From assembly GCA_022565395.1 (NCBI GenBank), contig JAIUMV010000014.1, forward strand, positions 1 through 64,000: DNA of 64,000 bases. The letters run 5' to 3'. Shown piece by piece: positions 1 to 8,916 of this stretch. Position numbers and translations under genes: made by a program. The notes under the pieces were generated by a model. That model did not search any database. It had not been told where the DNA came from and saw only the letters and a list, made by a program, of their open reading frames with translations. This DNA comes from Marinobacter sp. Its GTDB lineage: Bacteria; Pseudomonadota; Gammaproteobacteria; Pseudomonadales; Oleiphilaceae. Numbering within the stretch: the stretch's first letter is position 1; each line of letters starts with the position of its first letter.

Positions 1-805
1 CCGTCATAGCCCCTCTCCCTCTAGGGGAGAGGGGTTGGGGTGAGGGTGGCTAACGCGGTCCCGGCAGGGGCCATCACTATACAACTGAAGCACGGCCACA
101 GCTAAAGGGCTGACGAAGCTTCGCTTCGTGTGTTTATTCACCCTCACCCTACCCCTCTCCCCTCAAGGGAGAGGGAACAAAACCGCAACACCACCGGGAC
201 ATCAATACTTACACCCTTCATAGCCCCTCTCCCTCGAGGGGAGAGGGGTTGGGGTGAGGGTGGCTAACGCGGCCCCGGCAGGGGCCATCACTGTCCAACT
301 GAAACACGGCCACAGCACAAGGGCTAACGAAGCGTTGCTTCGTGTGTTTTTTCACCCTCACCCTACCCCTCTCCCCTCAAGGGAGAGGGGATCAAAAAAC
401 CAGGCACACAACGCTGACCCGCCACGCTCCAGCGGGCGAAGCGGTGCTTCGCTTTTCCGCCCCCACCCCTTCAAAGGAGCGGGAACAAAACGGCAACACC
501 ACCGGGACATCGATACTTGCACCCGTCATAGCCCCTCTCCCTTGAGGGGAGAGGGGTTGGGGCGAGGGTGGCTAACGCGGCCCCGGCAGGGGCCATCGCT
601 ATCCAACTGAAACACAGCCACAGCACAAGGGCTGACGAAGCGTTGCTTCGCGTGTTTTTTCACCCTCACCCTACCCCTCTCCCCTCAAGGGAGAGGGGAT
701 CAAAAAGCCAAGAACACAACGCTGACCCGCCACGTTCCGGCGGGCGAAGCGGTGCTTCGCTTTTCCGCCTACACCCCCTCAAGGGAGAGGGAATAAAAGA
801 TCCCC
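1..805. repeat. Array of palindromic intergenic repeats (three full copies)
   Basis: Three near-identical units lie at about 10-175, 224-390 and 532-698. Each has a left arm beginning CCCCTCTCCC and running through GGTTGGGGTGAGGGTG, a central stretch with GACGAAGCGTTGCTTCGT, and a right arm that is almost the exact reverse complement of the left (arms of about 38 bases, one indel). Spacers between units are also related and contain a second small palindrome around GAAGCGGTGCTTCGC. The same family recurs near 35.4 kb and 44 kb. The units carry no recognisable gene; open frames here encode Pro/Gly/Arg-rich nonsense typical of such repeats. They look like non-autonomous, MITE- or REP-like intergenic elements. 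Confidence 0.85.
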
Positions 806-810
806 CTCAA

Positions 811-838
811 GCAAAACGCCGCCCCTTGGGGCGGCGTT
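811..838 (-). terminator. Rho-independent terminator of ftsH
   Basis: A perfect 11-bp inverted repeat (AACGCCGCCCC / GGGGCGGCGTT) lies just past the ftsH stop. Read on the minus strand it is followed by TTTT. It closes the ftsH transcript before the repeat array, so folP, which often follows ftsH, is not co-transcribed here. Confidence 0.7.
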
Positions 839-869
839 ATAGCTATCAAAACACAAGCTCTTCCAGGCC

Positions 870-2816
870 TCAATGGCCTCCGGCCGGGCGGCCTACGCCG
901 CCTTCGGTTTCGTCGCTTTCGCTGGTATCCAGCTTGCCGGACTCGTCCTGCTCAGTCTTGGTACCCCCAGCGGAACCACCGCCGTCACCCCAGCCTTGCG
1001 GCTCACGGGGCACCCGGCCTTCCATGATGTCATCAATCTGGAAGCGGTCGATGGTTTCGTACTTCATCAAGGCTTCAGCCATCATATCCAGCTTGTCACG
1101 GTTTTCAATCAGCAAGCGCTTGGCCGTTTCGTAACAGCTATCAATGATATTCCGTACTTCCTCGTCGATCCGCTGGGCAGTCTCGGGGGAGTGAACGGTA
1201 TGCGCAGTGGCAGCAGCACGACCCAGGAAGGGCTCTTCACTGTCAGTGTCATACTGCAGCGGACCCAGTTTCTCAGACAAGCCCCAACGGGTGACCATGT
1301 TTCGGGCCAGCTCGGTTGCACGCTTGATGTCGTTAGACGCACCGGTGGTCACGCCATCAAACCCCAGGGTCAACTCTTCAGCAATACGGCCACCAAACAA
1401 GCTGCAGATCGAACTGATCAGGAAGCGCTTGCTGTGGCTGTAGCGATCTTCTTCCGGCAGGAACATGGTCACACCCAGTGCGCGACCGCGCGGAATGATA
1501 CTGACCTTGTAAACCGGGTCATGCTCCGGCACGAGGCGGCCAACAATGGCGTGACCCGCTTCGTGGTACGCCGTGTTGAGCTTTTCTTTCTCATTCATGA
1601 CCATGGATTTGCGCTCAGCGCCCATCATGATCTTGTCCTTGGCCAGCTCAAACTCTTCCATGGACACCAGACGACGGTTCTTACGAGCCGCAAACAAGGC
1701 CGCCTCGTTAACCAGGTTGGCCAGATCCGCACCGGAGAAGCCCGGCGTACCACGTGCAATCAGCACCGGATCCACCCCATCGGCCAGCGGCACTTTTTTC
1801 ATGTGCACTTTGAGGATCTGCTCACGCCCAATGATATCGGGCAGACCCACCACTACCTGACGGTCAAAACGCCCTGGTCGCAGCAAGGCAGGGTCCAGCA
1901 CGTCCGGACGGTTGGTCGCGGCGATGACAATAATGCCTTCATTGCCCTCAAAACCGTCCATTTCCACCAGCAGCTGGTTGAGGGTCTGTTCACGCTCATC
2001 GTGACCACCACCCATACCTGTGCCCCGGTGACGACCGACGGCATCAATCTCGTCGATAAAAATGATACAGGGGCTCTGTTTTTTCGCCTGCTCAAACATG
2101 TCACGCACGCGGGATGCACCTACACCCACGAACATTTCCACGAAATCCGAGCCGGAGATGGAGAAGAAAGGCACTTTCGCTTCACCTGCAATCGCTTTAG
2201 CCAGCAGGGTTTTACCTGTACCGGGAGAGCCAACCATCAGCACGCCCTTGGGAATCCGGCCACCCAGGCGCTGAAACTTGCTGGGGTCACGCAGGAAATC
2301 AACGATCTCTTTGACATCTTCCTTCGCTTCCTCAACGCCCGCCACATCAGCGAAGGTGGTCTTAATCTGGTCTTCACTCATCAAACGGGCTTTGCTCTTG
2401 CCAAAGGACATGGGCCCTTTGCCACCACCACCGCCCTGCATCTGGCGCATAAAGAAGATGAACAGCGCAATGATGATCAGAATCGGGAAGGACGCCACCA
2501 GCAACTGAGTCCAGAGACTCTGGCGCTCCGGCTCCTTGCCGATAACCTCTACGCGGTTAACGATCAGGTCGTCCATCAATTTGTTATCGGGCACCTGCGG
2601 GCGCACGGTCTCAAACCGTGAGTTATCAGACAGCACACCCTGGACTTTGAGCCCATCGATGGTCACCTGACGCACCTGCCCCTGCTGGACCATTTCCACA
2701 AACTGGGAGTAGGTTACCGCCTGGCCACTGGTTGTCGGGGTAAAATTCTGAAATACCATCAACAAAACAGCGGCGATTATCAGCCAAAGAACCAGATTTT
2801 TTGCCATATCGTTCAA
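870..2816 (-). CDS. ftsH: ATP-dependent zinc metalloprotease FtsH
   Basis: Membrane-anchored AAA+ protease that degrades misfolded membrane proteins and regulators such as sigma-32 and LpxC. It has an N-terminal TM helix (about 9-25), a periplasmic domain, a second TM (about 105-123), the conserved [10 protein letters not shown] linker, an AAA domain with Walker A GSPGTGKT (196-203) and Walker B IIFIDE, and the zinc site HEAGH (418-422). The length of 648 aa is normal. The chosen TTG start has AGGTG seven bases upstream; an ATG three codons downstream (2807) would give the classical MAKNL N-terminus but sits farther from the Shine-Dalgarno. The Walker A Ser replaces the usual Pro. The usual upstream partner rlmE is absent. 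Confidence 0.97.
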   Translation of the reverse strand: MNDMAKNLVLWLIIAAVLLMVFQNFTPTTSGQAVTYSQFVEMVQQGQVRQVTIDGLKVQGVLSDNSRFETVRPQVPDNKLMDDLIVNRVEVIGKEPERQSLWTQLLVASFPILIIIALFIFFMRQMQGGGGGKGPMSFGKSKARLMSEDQIKTTFADVAGVEEAKEDVKEIVDFLRDPSKFQRLGGRIPKGVLMVGSPGTGKTLLAKAIAGEAKVPFFSISGSDFVEMFVGVGASRVRDMFEQAKKQSPCIIFIDEIDAVGRHRGTGMGGGHDEREQTLNQLLVEMDGFEGNEGIIVIAATNRPDVLDPALLRPGRFDRQVVVGLPDIIGREQILKVHMKKVPLADGVDPVLIARGTPGFSGADLANLVNEAALFAARKNRRLVSMEEFELAKDKIMMGAERKSMVMNEKEKLNTAYHEAGHAIVGRLVPEHDPVYKVSIIPRGRALGVTMFLPEEDRYSHSKRFLISSICSLFGGRIAEELTLGFDGVTTGASNDIKRATELARNMVTRWGLSEKLGPLQYDTDSEEPFLGRAAATAHTVHSPETAQRIDEEVRNIIDSCYETAKRLLIENRDKLDMMAEALMKYETIDRFQIDDIMEGRVPREPQGWGDGGGSAGGTKTEQDESGKLDTSESDETEGGVGRPAGGH

Positions 2817-3187
2817 GGGTCATCACCTGTGAATTTGTCAGACTGCCATTTTTAAGAGCTGCCCGCTTACACCTTACACCATTTATACGCCTGTCCACCA
2901 CAAACAGCCCACCCGGAACCACGGCAAAGGGCAGGCGACCTCTGACGATAATGGGGGCACTTCCCGCGAATACAATGCGCGGTATTGACCAGCGAAGCAT
3001 CAAAGAGTTCAACACCAGCGCCACTGCCTACCACCACCTGAAAGCAGCTCAGGCAAAGCAACCACACCCGGAAGCAACCCAATGGAGGGAAATCCCCTCA
3101 GCCTTTGATACAATCCCCATTATAAGCATATAGCCCTGCTAATTGCCGTCACCGAATCCCCAATGACCATCATTAAGAGAATCCATT
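2817..3187. other. Divergent intergenic region ftsH/yhbY, no rlmE
   Basis: This 371-base gap separates the divergent ftsH and yhbY genes. In Pseudomonas and E. coli relatives rlmE (ftsJ) occupies this position, reading into ftsH. I checked the minus-strand frames here and see no RlmE-like sequence, not even the C-terminal end. A possible yhbY promoter is TTGATA with ATATAG 17 bases later, near 3104-3132, but it is weak. Confidence 0.5.
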
Positions 3188-3496
3188 ATGAATCTTTCCC
3201 CTGAGCAGCGCCGCTCCTACCGCACGATTGCACATCAGCTGAAGCCGGTCGTAATCATCGGTGACAAAGGACTCAGCGAAGGCCTGCAGCAGGAGCTGGA
3301 CCGCGCGCTCAACGACCACGAACTGATCAAGGTCAAAATCGCCCACCCGGACCGTGAGGTTCGCCAGGAAGTGATCACCGAGCTGTGCAACACCTCAGGC
3401 GCCACACTGGTGCAAAGTATCGGCAAAATAGTTGTTCTCCTGCGCCGCGCAAAAAGGCCCAATCCGAAACTCTCCAACCTGTTGCGTAACAAGTAA
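3188..3496 (+). CDS. yhbY: YhbY-type CRM-domain RNA-binding protein
   Basis: Small single-domain protein of 102 aa of the CRM (YhbY) family, which associates with pre-50S ribosomal particles. It shows the family core: an N-terminal Leu/Arg helix, LKPVVIIGDKGL with the loop GDKG, a central helix with alternating Glu/Leu, and the strand IGKIVVLLRR ending in a Lys/Arg-rich tail. It is divergent from ftsH, the ancestral arrangement. In related genomes its other neighbour is greA; here about 42 kb of exopolysaccharide genes intervene. Confidence 0.93.
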   Translation: MNLSPEQRRSYRTIAHQLKPVVIIGDKGLSEGLQQELDRALNDHELIKVKIAHPDREVRQEVITELCNTSGATLVQSIGKIVVLLRRAKRPNPKLSNLLRNK

Positions 3497-3579
3497 CAAT
3501 ACGTATATGTTGGGCGAATAATAATTGGCCAATTCGCCAAAAAAACCACTCGCCCGGGGCTCACCTCGAGGGAACGAAT

Positions 3580-6195
3580 ATGACAATGAAACGCAAACTC
3601 TTCGTCGCTAGCGCGCTCACCATAGCCCTGCTGTCTGCCACCGGCTGTAGCCGCGAGAATACCGAGCAAGTCGCCCAACAGCATATTGACCGGGCTGAAA
3701 CTTTTGCCAACCAGGGCCAATACCGCTCTGCCCTGCTGGAGATTCGTAACGCGCTGCAAAAAGAGCCAGGCAACGCCGAACACGTCAAAACCCTGGCAGA
3801 AACCTATATCCGCATTGGCGCTTCCCGTGAGGCGGCAGAATTGCTGGAACCCTGGATGGCCGATTACGCCGACACCATGGCGCTGACGCTGGCACAGGCT
3901 TACATCATGCAGGGCAAGCACCTCTCGGCCCGGGACACCCTGAACCAGTACGCCCCCACCGAGCAGGCTGAGCAACTGGACAAACAAACCCTGCAGGCCG
4001 AAGTACTGCGCAGGTCAGGCCAGCCGGACGCGGCTGCCGAGGCTTTCCGGTCCGTACTGAACACCAGCCCGGACCACCGGGAAGCCACCCAGGGCCTGGC
4101 CCGCGCACTGCTGGACAGCAATGCCGCTGCCGCTGCCCAATCAACCCTTGAGCAATGGCGCGAGCGCAATGGCGAGCACCCCGAAGTACTTTATCTTCTG
4201 GGCCTCAGCCAGTACCGCCAGGGGCGCCTCGAAGCGGCTACAGAAACGCTGACCACCGCCACAACGGTTCTGCCCACTGCGGACGTCTTTCTGCCCATTC
4301 GCCGCAACGTGGTCAGCCTGCTGTCACGCACCTTTACAGAACGCGGCATGATTACAGAAGCCGCCATCTATAACCGTATCCTCGCCGAAAACAGCAGTTC
4401 AGAAGTCCGCGACCGGGCAGAGGCCGTGGTTGAAGCCATCAACCGGGGCGAGATCGACAGCGCCCGCGCCATGCTCGAAGAGCTGATGCTGCAATTCCCC
4501 GACGATGACCGGGTCGCTATGATGCTGGGCGCGTTGCAGCTGCAGACAGGCGAGCGTGGTCAGGTTGACCAGCTACTGGTTGACCGCATTGATGCTGAAA
4601 CAACCCCAACCCCTTTCCTGCGTGCTGCAGCCGTCGCACAGATTGACCAGGGGAAGCGGGATGAGGCACTGCAGGTGCTGGCCCGTGCCGCAGAAGCACG
4701 CCCCAATGACGTGGATATTCTCGCCATGTATGGTGTATTGGCGCTGGCCTCCGTGGAGCACCACCAGCAAGGTATTGCCAGCCTGAACAAAGCCCTGACC
4801 CTGGACCCCAGCCGCACACGCCTGCGCCTGGCGCTGGCACAGCACCACGCCTCCAGAGACCAGCAGGAACAAGCCCTGGGCCACCTGCGCAAAGCCTTCA
4901 CCGAGCTGCCCACCGACTGGCCCACCACCAACTTCTACCTTTCATTGCTGCTGGAAACCGGCGCCACAAACGAAGCGGAAGAAATCAAACAGGCGCTGAT
5001 CAATGGCTATGGCAATGAGCGCCAGGCGGTGCTCCTGGCCAGCCTGACAGATTTCAGGCTCGGCAATGAAGCAGCCGCCATCAACCGCCTGCAGCGCCTC
5101 ACCCAGGCACACCCGGACTGGCAAGCACCGCTGATTTCCCTGGCTACTATCCATCAGCGTCGCGGTGAGAACGCGCAAGCGATTGACGTTATGATCAAGG
5201 CTGCCGTGCTGAACCCGGACAACCCCGTGCCCCTGCAGCAGGCCGGCCGGGTATACGCCAGTGAGCACACACCCGATGAAGTGGTGGACTGGCTGCTGAG
5301 CCTGAGGGACAAACAGCCAGAGCTGTCCGCCAATGCCACCGGCCTGGCGGCCCTCATACGCCTGCAACAGCAACGCCGGGATGAGGCGCGCACGCTGCTG
5401 CAAAACCACCCAGCACAGGACAACCGCCTGATCAATTCCGTCAACGCACAACTCAAAGCCAGCGAATCGCAAGAAGCCGCACAGGCACAAGACTGGCGTA
5501 CCGCTAAAGCCCGCGCCCAGGAAGCTGTTTCGCTGGACCCCGGTAACCTGAATTTCGCGTTGATCCCCGTTACCCTGGCCGCACTGGAAAAGGGGCCGCA
5601 ACACGCTTTCCCGGTACTTGATGATGTGGAGAGCGTTTTTGGCCAGCGCACCGAAACCGTACTGGTACGCGCCCGCCTCCATCAGGCGAACGACGACCGG
5701 CGCGCAGCCTGGGTACTCCTGGAGTCACAGTGGTCAGCCAACGATGATATCCGCCTGCTTCCCGCACTCATCGGCATTGCAACCACCGAGGCGCCGGAGC
5801 AAGTGGACAGCTTCACCCGTACCTGGGTCGAACGTCAGCCAGAGAGTCCGGCCGCCTTCCTGGCACGGGCAAACCACCAGATGGCACAGCAGGATGACGA
5901 AGGCGCTATAGCCACCTACGAACGCCTGCTGACACTGCAGCCCACCAACGTGGTGGCACTCAACAACATGGCCTGGCTGTTGCGGGAGCGGAACAATAAC
6001 CGCGCCCAGGAACTCGCCGCCCGCGCCAACGATATCGCGCCTAATACCGCCGCGATCCTGGACACCTATGGCTGGGTACTCCACCTTGGTGGCCAGCACC
6101 AGCGCGCCAAGGAACTGATTGAACGCGCGCTTGAACTGGAGCCCGGCAGCACCGAGATTCGTGAGAATCTGGAAAAGGTGAAACAAGCGCTCTAG
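3580..6195 (+). CDS. prsT: XrtA/PEP-CTERM system TPR-repeat lipoprotein PrsT
   Basis: Large periplasmic or outer-membrane TPR lipoprotein that is a hallmark of exosortase A exopolysaccharide loci; its exact role is unknown. It has an N-terminal signal peptide with lipobox LSATGC (mature Cys at residue 23), followed by about 20 TPR-like helical repeats across the remaining 850 residues, with recognisable units such as QGQYRSALLEIRNALQKEPG near the start and VVALNNMAWLL and AAILDTYGWVLH near the end. Total 871 aa, in the usual size range. The start follows a GAGGGA Shine-Dalgarno. It is the first gene of the EPS locus and is followed by a PEP-CTERM protein and exosortase, which supports the family call. 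Confidence 0.93.
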   Translation: MTMKRKLFVASALTIALLSATGCSRENTEQVAQQHIDRAETFANQGQYRSALLEIRNALQKEPGNAEHVKTLAETYIRIGASREAAELLEPWMADYADTMALTLAQAYIMQGKHLSARDTLNQYAPTEQAEQLDKQTLQAEVLRRSGQPDAAAEAFRSVLNTSPDHREATQGLARALLDSNAAAAAQSTLEQWRERNGEHPEVLYLLGLSQYRQGRLEAATETLTTATTVLPTADVFLPIRRNVVSLLSRTFTERGMITEAAIYNRILAENSSSEVRDRAEAVVEAINRGEIDSARAMLEELMLQFPDDDRVAMMLGALQLQTGERGQVDQLLVDRIDAETTPTPFLRAAAVAQIDQGKRDEALQVLARAAEARPNDVDILAMYGVLALASVEHHQQGIASLNKALTLDPSRTRLRLALAQHHASRDQQEQALGHLRKAFTELPTDWPTTNFYLSLLLETGATNEAEEIKQALINGYGNERQAVLLASLTDFRLGNEAAAINRLQRLTQAHPDWQAPLISLATIHQRRGENAQAIDVMIKAAVLNPDNPVPLQQAGRVYASEHTPDEVVDWLLSLRDKQPELSANATGLAALIRLQQQRRDEARTLLQNHPAQDNRLINSVNAQLKASESQEAAQAQDWRTAKARAQEAVSLDPGNLNFALIPVTLAALEKGPQHAFPVLDDVESVFGQRTETVLVRARLHQANDDRRAAWVLLESQWSANDDIRLLPALIGIATTEAPEQVDSFTRTWVERQPESPAAFLARANHQMAQQDDEGAIATYERLLTLQPTNVVALNNMAWLLRERNNNRAQELAARANDIAPNTAAILDTYGWVLHLGGQHQRAKELIERALELEPGSTEIRENLEKVKQAL

Positions 6196-6287
6196 GCAAC
6201 ACCCCTACCCCTTCGGCAGGCGCGCGTCCACGCGCTCATGCCAAGCCCCGGGCACGGTACCGCCCGCTCACCCCCACCTTCTCTGCC

Positions 6288-6316
6288 TCGTTCACCCTGA
6301 GCCTGTCGAAGGATGA
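6288..6316. repeat. Single copy of a widespread intergenic motif
   Basis: The stretch containing TTCACCCTGAGCCTGTCGAA matches a short motif (reverse CCTTCGACAGGCTCAGGGTG) that I recognise as scattered between genes in many proteobacterial genomes. It lies between prsT and the next promoter, in an otherwise featureless 230-base stretch. No function is assigned. Confidence 0.5.
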
Positions 6317-6427
6317 CAAACGGAGATTCCAATCCATCAGCAAGCCCTGCGCGAGCGCAAACCCGCCATCGCCCCACAAAAAACTTGACGTCGAATTCTT
6401 TTACACCCCCGGAACACGCCACGCAAT

Positions 6428-6473
6428 AACTCACTGATAATTAAGTGAGTTTCAAGTTGGCACAATACTGGCT
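6428..6473 (+). promoter_or_regulatory. Sigma-54 promoter with upstream AACTCACTG element
   Basis: TTGGCAC-AATAC-TGGCT places GG at 6459-6460 and GC at 6471-6472 with exactly ten bases between, the sigma-54 (RpoN) -24/-12 pattern. Twenty bases upstream of TTGGCAC is AACTCACTG (6428-6436), here also the left arm of a perfect inverted repeat (AACTCACT-N8-AGTGAGTT). The predicted transcription start is near 6484. The same element and spacing occur at 44700-44745. XrtA systems are known to be controlled by a PrsK/PrsR pair whose regulator is of the sigma-54-activator type; no such pair is encoded in this window. Confidence 0.85.
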
Positions 6474-6496
6474 TGTTTAACGGAAGGTCAGGGAAG

Positions 6497-6582
6497 GTTT
6501 TCCCGATCAAACGCCAAACCATCCGCGAGGGTGGGACGGAAAGCCTCAGGTCTCACGCAGATAGCTGGGCTGCACGGAAAGC
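6497..6582 (+). ncRNA. Cyclic di-GMP-I (GEMM) riboswitch
   Basis: The leader contains the GEMM-I core: ACGCCAAACC, a stem CCATCC-GCGA-GGGTGG capped by a GNRA tetraloop, then GGGACGGAAAGCC, a short P3 hairpin and the receptor strand AGATAGCTGGGCTGC. An outer P1 stem can form between TTTTCCCG (6498-6505) and CGGAAAG (about 6575-6581). It begins about 13 bases after the predicted sigma-54 start and ends about 23 bases before the ATG of the PEP-CTERM gene. No intrinsic terminator is visible between aptamer and gene, so control may act on translation; ON or OFF behaviour cannot be read from sequence alone. Confidence 0.88.
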
Positions 6583-6605
6583 AACTGTAACGAATGGAGA
6601 ACACC

Positions 6606-7346
6606 ATGAACTTCAAAAAATTCGCAATGACGCTTGGCTTCGCAGCCTTCGCGGCAACAGCCTCAGCCAACGTAGTTGTTCAAGGCTCTGCACTGCAGGA
6701 CGGTCTGGATGCAGCAACACAAAGCGGCACCTTCAGCCAGGACGTTAACCTGAACCAGTACAACCCCTCCTCCGTCTGGACCATGGACGCAGTGGGCGGT
6801 GGTACCGCGGTCATGATGTTTGAGCTGGCAGGCTTTGCCAACCAGAACACCTTTGGCATCTACGACATCAACAATGTCGGCAACACCCTGCAGCTGTTCG
6901 ACGGCCCTGCCGCTGCCGGCAGCCGTGCTACCCTGCAGCAGATTGGCAGCAACTTTGTTGCCACCCTGTTTGATGCGAACGGTATGTTCCTGAGCCAGAC
7001 CCAACAAACTCTGAGCTCCAGCAACTTTGGCTTCTACCTGAGCACCCCCGAGAACAACACGTTCTACTCGCAGGTAGGCCTGAACAACGGCGACCAGCAC
7101 ATGATCGCCTTCCGCGGCACTGGCGCTGACATGATCGACGCCAACGGCGACGGTAACTACAACCAGTTCACCAGCGAAAACTACATCCTGGCATGGGAAG
7201 ATCTGGCTTACGCCAACTCAGACTTCGACTTTGCCGATATGGTTATCATGGTAAACGGTTTCGTACCCGTACCTGAGCCCGGCACCCTCGCCCTCCTGGG
7301 CCTTGGCCTGCTTGGCCTGGGCGCTGCGCGTCGTCGCAAAGCCTAA
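6606..7346 (+). CDS. PEP-CTERM sorting-domain protein with DUF4114-like domain
   Basis: Secreted substrate of the exosortase, 246 aa. It has a signal peptide (Lys/Phe start, hydrophobic core, cleavage near ATASA-N), a body ending in YILAWEDLAY-NSDFDFADMVI that resembles the acidic Ca-binding-like DUF4114 motif, and a C-terminal tripartite PEP-CTERM: VPEPGTLALLGLGLLGLG followed by AARRRKA. The start ATG at 6606 has GGAGA five bases upstream; the upstream in-frame ATG at 6594 overlaps that Shine-Dalgarno. It is the only clear PEP-CTERM protein in the window and is expressed from a sigma-54 promoter through a c-di-GMP riboswitch. A terminator follows directly, so it is monocistronic. Confidence 0.93.
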   Translation: MNFKKFAMTLGFAAFAATASANVVVQGSALQDGLDAATQSGTFSQDVNLNQYNPSSVWTMDAVGGGTAVMMFELAGFANQNTFGIYDINNVGNTLQLFDGPAAAGSRATLQQIGSNFVATLFDANGMFLSQTQQTLSSSNFGFYLSTPENNTFYSQVGLNNGDQHMIAFRGTGADMIDANGDGNYNQFTSENYILAWEDLAYANSDFDFADMVIMVNGFVPVPEPGTLALLGLGLLGLGAARRRKA

Positions 7347-7361
7347 GGCTTAGCGATACGG

Positions 7362-7389
7362 AAAAAGCCAGCCTCGGCTGGCTTTTTTT
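7362..7389 (+). terminator. Rho-independent terminator of the PEP-CTERM gene
   Basis: AAAAGCCAGCC-TC-GGCTGGCTTTTTTT just after the stop codon: a strong GC stem followed by seven T. It separates the riboswitch-controlled gene from exosortase. Confidence 0.92.
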
Positions 7390-7500
7390 CTGCGCGCTCA
7401 CAGCCCCTCACGGGGCTGTTAAATTTTTCGACACACGGCTTTTTCTAAGCTTCGCCAAGCAGTATGCTTGCTCGTAAACCGGCTGTCAGGCGTTTGTGCG

Positions 7501-8913
7501 ATGTTAAGGACAACACTCAACCAGCTTCCCCTCTCTCGCCCTTACCTGGTGGTCACGGCGGTCGCCATTCTATTGTTCCTGCCAACCTGGTACCGACTCC
7601 TGCTGGAATGGCTGAAGTGGGAACAGGTGCTGGCACACGGCCTGCCAACCTTTGTTATCTATCTGGGGCTATTACTTATCCACCCCCCACGCACACCGGA
7701 TAGCCAACATCATTTTTCCAAAACCGGCGGCATCCTGTTGCTGGGTACCGTTCTCATCTGGGGTCTGCTGGAACTGGTCCGTATCGACACCCTGGCCTAT
7801 CTGATGCTGCCAGCAGGCGTCGCCGCCACCGCCTGGACACTCCTCGGCCTGCCCGCCGCCTTGCGGCTACTACCCTATATCCTGTTGCTGGGCCTGTCCC
7901 TGCCGATCTGGGCAGACATCGTGCCGCTGCTGGTACATATTGCCAGCGTGGTGGTCGGCGAAGTAGTGCGGTGGTTTGGTATGACAGCACTGATCGAAGG
8001 CAGCAGCATCACCCTGCCTTATGGGCGGCTGGTGATCGCCGATGGCTGTTCCGGCATCCGCTACTTTGCCATTTCCATCCTGCTGGCCATGATGATGTCC
8101 ATCCTCAATGACTACCGCTGGAAAGGCTGGCTGGCCCTGCTGGCCAGTGCCATGATGCTGGGCCTGATGGCCAACTGGGTCCGCATTTTCATTCTGGTGG
8201 TGGTGGGCTATCAAAGTGAGATGCAAAGCGACTTGTTGTACGACCATGAAACCATGGGCTGGATTGTTTACGCCGCCTTTATCCTGCCCGCTTTGTTTCT
8301 GGCGCCTGCGGTGAAACGCTCTGCAGCCGCCGAGCAACAGCCTGTGCATCTGTTGCGCGCGGGTTTTGTATTCGCAGGTGCCGCGCTGCTGCTTGGCCCG
8401 GTTGCCATTAACGCAGCGCAGTTGACCGGATCTGAAAAACCCGCCTGGGCGCTGACAGAAAGCAACCTGCAAGCCGCAACCGTCAGCGGCCTGCCCCTCA
8501 CCATGCGCCTGCCCGCCGCCATGCAGCATGAGGTCTGGCAAACTCCTGAGGGGGTCTGGATTTCACTGGCCCAGAGCCGCCGCTCAGACACCGACAACAA
8601 ACTGGTACCTTACATGCGCCCACCGGTGGATCGGGAAGAGTGGATACTGACAGACACCCAAGGCAACATTCGCATCTACCGCCACCTGCTGAATCGCCAG
8701 CAAGTCGCTATGATTCAGTGGTACCAGGTCGGCAACTACCGTGCGTCCAACTACCGTGACGCCAAGCTGCTGCAGATCCCGGCCACGCTGACCGGAGAAA
8801 CCCGGTTTGCGCTGGTAACCCTGATGCTAAGCTGTGGCCAGCGGGCGTGCGACGAGAACGCCCTGCAAGCAATGACCCAGCAAAAAACCGCCATCCAGCT
8901 GAATAGTCGTTAA
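7501..8913 (+). CDS. xrtA: Exosortase A with fused EpsI-type C-terminal domain
   Basis: Integral-membrane cysteine transpeptidase that cleaves and relocates PEP-CTERM proteins. About eight TM helices occupy residues 1-290, with the catalytic set typical of exosortases: Cys183 in ADGCSGIRY, Arg228 in NWVRIF and His249 in DHETMGW. The last about 170 residues form the periplasmic EpsI-like domain. The start was set at ATG 7501 (470 aa); a TTG eleven codons upstream is less likely. The Shine-Dalgarno is weak. It sits next to PrsT and upstream of a flippase, and the rest of the locus carries XrtA-specific partners (FemAB, amidotransferase, ATPase, deacetylase), which supports the A subtype rather than another exosortase class. 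Confidence 0.92.
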   Translation: MLRTTLNQLPLSRPYLVVTAVAILLFLPTWYRLLLEWLKWEQVLAHGLPTFVIYLGLLLIHPPRTPDSQHHFSKTGGILLLGTVLIWGLLELVRIDTLAYLMLPAGVAATAWTLLGLPAALRLLPYILLLGLSLPIWADIVPLLVHIASVVVGEVVRWFGMTALIEGSSITLPYGRLVIADGCSGIRYFAISILLAMMMSILNDYRWKGWLALLASAMMLGLMANWVRIFILVVVGYQSEMQSDLLYDHETMGWIVYAAFILPALFLAPAVKRSAAAEQQPVHLLRAGFVFAGAALLLGPVAINAAQLTGSEKPAWALTESNLQAATVSGLPLTMRLPAAMQHEVWQTPEGVWISLAQSRRSDTDNKLVPYMRPPVDREEWILTDTQGNIRIYRHLLNRQQVAMIQWYQVGNYRASNYRDAKLLQIPATLTGETRFALVTLMLSCGQRACDENALQAMTQQKTAIQLNSR

Positions 8914-8916
8914 CTT

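Noticed and set aside
1-805. CRISPR array
   Set aside because: Units are about 165 bases with large internal palindromes and related spacers; no short regular repeats and no cas genes.
254-1134. Open frames within the left repeat array
   Set aside because: They translate the palindromic repeats into Pro/Arg/Gly-rich sequence repeated between copies; no ribosome-binding site or domain.
873-2621. 582-codon open frame antisense to ftsH
   Set aside because: It mirrors a certain ftsH, its translation has no recognisable domain, and long antisense frames are expected in GC-rich coding DNA.
3497-3560. Terminator after yhbY (GGCGAA...TTCGCC)
   Set aside because: The inverted repeat is followed by A rather than T on the plus strand, and on the minus strand nothing upstream needs termination.
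7432-7456. Sigma-54 promoter for exosortase (GG-N10-GC at CGGCTTTTTCTAAGC)
   Set aside because: Only the GG/GC spacing fits; the flanking TGGCAC and TTGC positions do not match, and the AACTCACTG element is absent.
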